A DNA stretch of 64,000 nucleotides from Emiliania huxleyi CCMP1516 (lineage: Eukaryota > Haptophyta > Isochrysidales > Noelaerhabdaceae). The translations under genes and the position numbers were made by a program. The stretch lies in NCBI RefSeq assembly GCF_000372725.1, contig NW_005201192.1:1-64000 (forward strand), read 5' to 3'. Positions 59,968-64,000 of the stretch are shown here, piece after piece. The first letter of the stretch is position 1. Each line of letters starts with the position of its first letter. The notes beneath the pieces were generated by a model, which was not told the origin of the DNA, did no database searches, and saw only the letters and a list, made by a program, of their open reading frames with translations.

Positions 59968-60697
59968 AGCTGCGACTTGCGTCCGAGATGTGTGTGAGCC
60001 GCCCGCGTGTGCGGTGTGATCAAGAAGGTCTTATGTGCATGCGCGCCCCCTCTGTACATACACGCACCGCACGTCGTACATTGGCATACCATTGCATATA
60101 TGTGCACATCGGCGCCGCGGCGGCTCACATTGAAGTCTGACCGACGCGTGACGGTGACTCGAAGAGTGTCTATTATAAGAGTGTGTGCGGCCCCCCGGGT
60201 GACGCAGCCTTCGCAGGCTCTCCGTGACTCTCCGTGACATCTCTCCTCTCTGAGCTCTGACCGACTGACCCCTCTTCCTCTGGTCCCGCTCTGACGTCTG
60301 TCTGAGAGGATTATTGAGGACTGAGGTGGTCTGTAGTCTGAGCCCGCATCGACCATCGTCGGAGCGGGGGAAAGCGGTGGCCGGTGGCGCACATACCGGG
60401 TAACAACTAATCGTCTTGCTACCAATAAAAAATAAACCCGCTCGCTGTTGATCGATGTGCACCCCCGCGTTCCCACACACGGCTCGCGCGCAGGCCGCGC
60501 GCAGGCGTGGACCAGGGTCGGTGTACGGTGATCATGGCAAGGGTCGACGCACCTCTCCCCGCGGCCGCGCTGCCGCTGGACAGATGGACAGTGCAGTGGA
60601 CTGGGCGCGCGGAAGAAATCCCACTTTATCCAGGAATCACACACAAAAACCGTACGTAAAACCCCAGACGAACTACACAGTCTCCCGATGACACTCG
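59968..60697. other. Convergent spacer
   Basis: No gene seen. AT-richer than average, with tctattataag at about 60168. The 399-aa minus frame crossing it is antisense to the DUF3431 gene. Confidence 0.55.
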
Positions 60698-63600
60698 TCA
60701 CGTTCTTACGTCGGACTTGGGCCCAGCCTCTGCGGCTGCTGGGACCCCCGGGGTGGCGGCGACCACCGCAGGGTCGGGTCTGGGCGCCGCCGCGGGCCCA
60801 ACGTCAGCAGTGGGAGGATTCGTGGCGGGCGCCGCTGCGCCTTTTGCCACCTGCGCCGCAGCCCTGTCAAAAGCATCGCCCTCGGCCGATCCTCCGCCGC
60901 CGCCGCCGCCGTTGCCAGCGAGGAGCCGCTTGAGGTCCTCCGGCTTGAACTCATCATCGGGCGGCGCCTCGCCGCCGTCTCCGCCAAACCATGACGCCCA
61001 CGCCTTTTGTGCGAGCGGCGCGCCTACAGCCGCCGGATAGGGAGCGTGAGAGGGCAGCGGGCCCTGTGCCCACCGCCCGACAGCGGGCGGCGACGTGCCC
61101 TTGCGTAGGGCGACGGACGCGACCGACGCGATGTTGCCCAGCCCCGCCTCTGCGATCTTCTCGGCCGCCTGCGCCGCCTTCTGGCCAGCCTTCTCGGCGA
61201 GCTCGCCCGAGGGGAAGTCGCCGTCGCGGTCCGACACGAACGCGTCCACAAAATCGTCCGGCACGTGGTCGCTGGCAAATATCCTCTGGGCCTGTGCGGT
61301 CACGGACGTGTCACAGACGCGTCCACCGACACCTGCCGCGGCGAGTGCACGAAGTGCGTAGAAAGGCGGCAGCACGGCGGCGCGCTCGGTAAAATCGCGC
61401 AACTGGCCCAGCAATGCGTCTCGCTCCTCGCGGAGAGCGCGCTGCCCCTCCGCCGAAACCTCGACGGCGGCGACGTACTCGTCCACCGCCTTGCCCACCG
61501 CCTCCCGCCGGGCCAGCTCCTCCGCCACGCGCGCCGCCTCGGCCTCCTGCTTGGCCGCCGCCAGCTGCTCGCGCAACGCGGCGGCGGCCGCAGTGGCCGC
61601 CTCGAGCGCGCCTCGCGCCTCCGCCTCTCGCGCGGCGGCCTGTGCCGCGCGCTCCGCCGCGCTGCGCTCCGATGCGAGGTGCTCTGCCACCTGAGGCGCA
61701 CTAATTAAAGTTAACATTCAATTAACGTGCTCTGCCACCTGAGGCGCATTAATTAAAGTTAGAATTCAATTAACGTGCTCTGCCACCTTAGGGGCGCCAC
61801 TCGCAGAGGGCCTCGTCAGTCTACAGGGGCCCTCCTCTTGCAGCCCTCCTCTTCCAAGAGACTACCCGGCCCTCCGCTTCCACACACACACACACCCGGC
61901 CGCGCGCCTTGTCTCTGAGCCGCTGCTCCGAACCCCGCGCCTCGGCCAGCGCCTCGGCGCCGCGCAACGCCTCGCGCTCGGCCGAAGCGCGCTCGACGGC
62001 GCGCAGCTCCGCGCCGGCTGCCTCCTTGGCCGCGAAACGCTCCTCCGCCTGCCGCAACCGCTCCGCGCCGGCGGCCGCCTCGCGGCTCCCTTCCGCGCGC
62101 GCAGCCTCGAGCCTCTCCCGCGCCATCTCCAGCTCGTGTGCGCGCCTACAGCGCCGAGCAGACGCGCGCAGTCACTCTTGCCCCACACCGCACGCGAGCG
62201 CCGCGCAAAGCCACGCGCCCAGTCAGCTCGCGCTCCGCCGCAGCCGCCGCCGCCGCCCGCTCGGCCGCCGCTGCCGCACCCGCGCGGGCGAGCCACGGCA
62301 GCAGGTGGTTGCGTGCGGCGATGGTGGTGGTGAAGGCGGCACATGGCCCGTCCGCGGCGGCTTCAGCGCCGTCCAGCATCGCCGTCGCCGCCGCCGCAGC
62401 GTCCGTGTCGCCGGAAGCGGCCGGCAGCGCCGCCGCCGCAGCGTCGGCGGCACGCGTGGCGCTCTCGAGCGAGGCGCGCCACGCCTCGCGCCGCGCCCGC
62501 GCCGCCTCCTCGCACAAGTCGGACTGGAGCTCGGTGCGGGCCGCCGCCGCCGCCGCGCCGCCCACGGCGCGCGCGTCGAACTCCTCCAGACCGGCGACGA
62601 TGGCGGCGCACGCGCCGTCCGCCCACTCGCCCGCGTCGGGCGGTGGGGTGGACGAGGCGACGTCGGCGAGCCGCCGCCGCGCGGCGGCGAGCGCGCCGTC
62701 GGCGGCGGCGCGGCACCTCTCCTCCACCACCGACTCCCACGCGCCCCTGATCGAAGGCACCACTCCTTCGGTGTTCATCGCCGCCGTGTACTGCCGCGCG
62801 AGCGCCACCAGCATGCTCCCGTCGAGCGGCTCGCCGAGCAGCGCCTTGGGCGGCGCCGTGCCGAGGATGCGCTGCTTGAGCGCGCTCATCCCCTCGACGA
62901 ACTGCGGCCGCAGCTGCGACGCCTCGAGGCCGATCGCGCGGCGCACGTCCGCCTCCTCCGCCGCCGGCCGCACCTGCTCACAGCTGCGCGCGTGAAGGGA
63001 CGCGCTCCACAGCCCGCCCGCCGCCTCAACCTGCCGCGCCAGAGTCGCGCACGAGCGGCTCGGGAAGAGGTCGCGGATCGCAGCGCGCGTCTCGTTCCGC
63101 TCGGCTGCGCGCCGCGCTGTCGACGGGCGGGGCTCCAGCGCCCGCTCCATGTAGGCGTCCGGCGCGAGAGGCTGCCCGTCCGCATCGCGCATGTCGACCA
63201 CAAAGTCGCGCAGCAGCCAGAGGAAGGGAGGGAAGAAGGAGGCGAGCTCCGCCGCCCCGCCGCCGCCGCCGGCTGGCCCCTCTGCGGCGGCCGCCGAGAC
63301 GGAGATGTGCTTCGAGAGCTCGCCGATCAGGTAGAGCCGGTCGACGGCCGCTTCGTCGATGACGCCCATCGAGTTGAGCACGAAGTAGCTCGAGAGCAGC
63401 AGCGAGAGCGCAAAGACCTGCGCGTCGTACGCCTCGTCCTGCTCCATCGACGCGAGGCCCTCTGTATCGAGCAGCACGAGAGAGCCGCGCCTGCACTGGC
63501 CTGCGTCGCCGTCGGGCACGCACACGTCGATGCCGCGCGTGCACGACTCGGTCGTCGAGCCGACGCGGAAGCCCGCCTTCGCGCGCGCCGCCGTGTTGCC

Positions 63601-63774
63601 GGCCAGGGTGTTCAGGAAGAAGCTCTTTCCGGTCCGGTAGAGCCCGGCGACAGCGACGACAACGATTGGGGCCTCAATCCGCTGCAGCAGCTGCGCGCCC
63701 TCCGGCTGGATCTCCCACTTGCCCGCCTCGCCGAGTCGGACGAAGGGCGCGGCGCTCGCGCTACCGCCGCTCAT
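60698..63774 (-). CDS. Guanylate-binding-protein-like large GTPase with coiled-coil tail
   Basis: Exons 63774-62219, 62145-61908 and 61690-60698 give 928 aa. The GTPase domain has AVAGLYRTGKSFFLN (P-loop), a switch region GSTTESCTRGIDV, LVLLDTEGLAS (DxxG) and WLLRDFVVDM (the RD motif that replaces NKxD in GBP/atlastin GTPases). A helical middle follows (LRPQFVEGMSALKQRILGTA). Then a long Ala/Glu/Arg coiled coil spans exons 2 and 3 (LEMARERLEAARAEGS, AEHLASERSAAERAAQ), then a unique C-terminus (DHVPDDFVDAFVSDRDGDFP). Both introns fit GC-AG (ACTGG|GCGCGT; ACAAG|GCGCGC). GBPs oligomerise on membranes in immunity and ER shaping. Start chosen at MSGGSASAAPF; an ATG 48 bp upstream is possible. Confidence 0.85.
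61679..61792 (-). repeat. 48-bp tandem repeat duplicating an exon start and its splice acceptor
   Basis: Two full 48-bp units plus a partial third. On the minus strand each unit is GTGGCAGAGCAC (the first 12 nt of exon 3) followed by AT-rich gttaattgaat...taatta and the acceptor cgcctcag. The final GTGGCAGAGCAC runs on into exon 3. Confidence 0.9.
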
Positions 63775-64000
63775 GTTTAGGCTGGATCGCAGGCTCGGGG
63801 GGGCGCCAGGCGCGCGGTGCACCGAATTTTCTTTTGACCTCTTCTTTTGACGGCCTCTTTTTTGTGGTGCTAGTCCGTGCCAGTCTGCTGTGAGAGGCGC
63901 TTGTTTTTTAAGAATCTTTTGACCGACAAGACTGGAGCACTGGATAGGGTCGATTCCGCATGGTACGTCAACCTTTCACAGCCTTGTTAGAGAGAGAGAG

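Noticed and set aside
59502-60701. 399-aa minus-strand open frame
   Set aside because: Half antisense to the DUF3431 gene, half repetitive spacer; no motif.
61909-63780. 623-aa plus-strand open frame
   Set aside because: Antisense of the GBP-like gene; mostly Arg, His and Ala.
1-64000. LTR retrotransposon or LINE
   Set aside because: No reverse transcriptase (YxDD), RNase H, gag or integrase pattern was recognised in any frame.

Overview
The window looks like nuclear DNA of a eukaryotic alga with a secondary plastid, most likely a haptophyte (Emiliania/Chrysochromulina/Prymnesium type). The reasons are very high GC, widely spaced genes with short introns, many of them starting with GC rather than GT, plant-like AP2 domains of the kind common in haptophytes, a signal- and transit-peptide-bearing magnesium chelatase H subunit (ChlH), and TIR-type multipass membrane proteins. 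One 100-N assembly gap lies at 26796-26895. Everything here is read by eye; family names rest on motifs, not on database searches.

Layout. 1-1755 (-): the 5' and central part of an RNF10/Mag2-like RING ubiquitin ligase with an added RanBP2 zinc finger, running off the left edge. 3087-4017: a TA-flanked element with terminal inverted repeats. 5508-8014 (-): a membrane protein with a cytosolic TIR domain, for which seven exons could be placed. 9951-11642 (+): a membrane protein with HET/TIR-like motifs. 11865-13217 (-): a protein with a HEPN-like RN-x3-H motif. 13565-21533: a tightly packed, intron-free block of five ORFs (small ORF, acidic coiled-coil protein, tiny basic protein, a 1100-aa protein with a possible tyrosine recombinase part and a RuvC-type resolvase domain, and an 835-aa unknown). 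22026-26573 (-): a spliced gene joining AP2 domains, an XPB-like SF2 helicase and a C-terminal RING finger.

26921-30000: a Pro/Ala-rich gene beside the gap, a long TG microsatellite, an 881-bp transposon with long inverted repeats and an 8-bp target duplication, and a gene fragment. 30249-35033 (+): chlH, with a complete four-exon model. 35034-38972: almost gene-free, with a perfect long palindrome and a telomere-like G-rich tract. 38973-40886: a Pro-rich membrane protein, an unknown exon and a four-EF-hand protein. 41779-43100 (-): a multipass membrane protein. 43898-44905 (+): a His/Tyr/Pro-rich unknown. 45334-47568 (-): an F-box/LRR protein. 48448-49534 (+): a DUF1295/ICMT-like plastid membrane protein. 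50211-51564 (-): a J-domain protein. 51825-53132 (-): a UAA/SLC35B-type nucleotide-sulfate or nucleotide-sugar transporter. 53133-56986: repeats and a small candidate MITE. 56987-59967 (+): an unknown gene and a DUF3431 gene separated by a tandem duplication. 60698-63774 (-): a guanylate-binding-protein-like large GTPase whose third exon is preceded by a duplicated splice site.

The genes do not form one pathway. Two groupings deserve attention: the TIR, HET-like and HEPN-like proteins clustered at 5.5-13.2 kb (resembling intracellular immune parts), and the compact block at 13.6-21.5 kb, which looks like an undescribed mobile or virus-derived element built around a recombinase/resolvase fusion.
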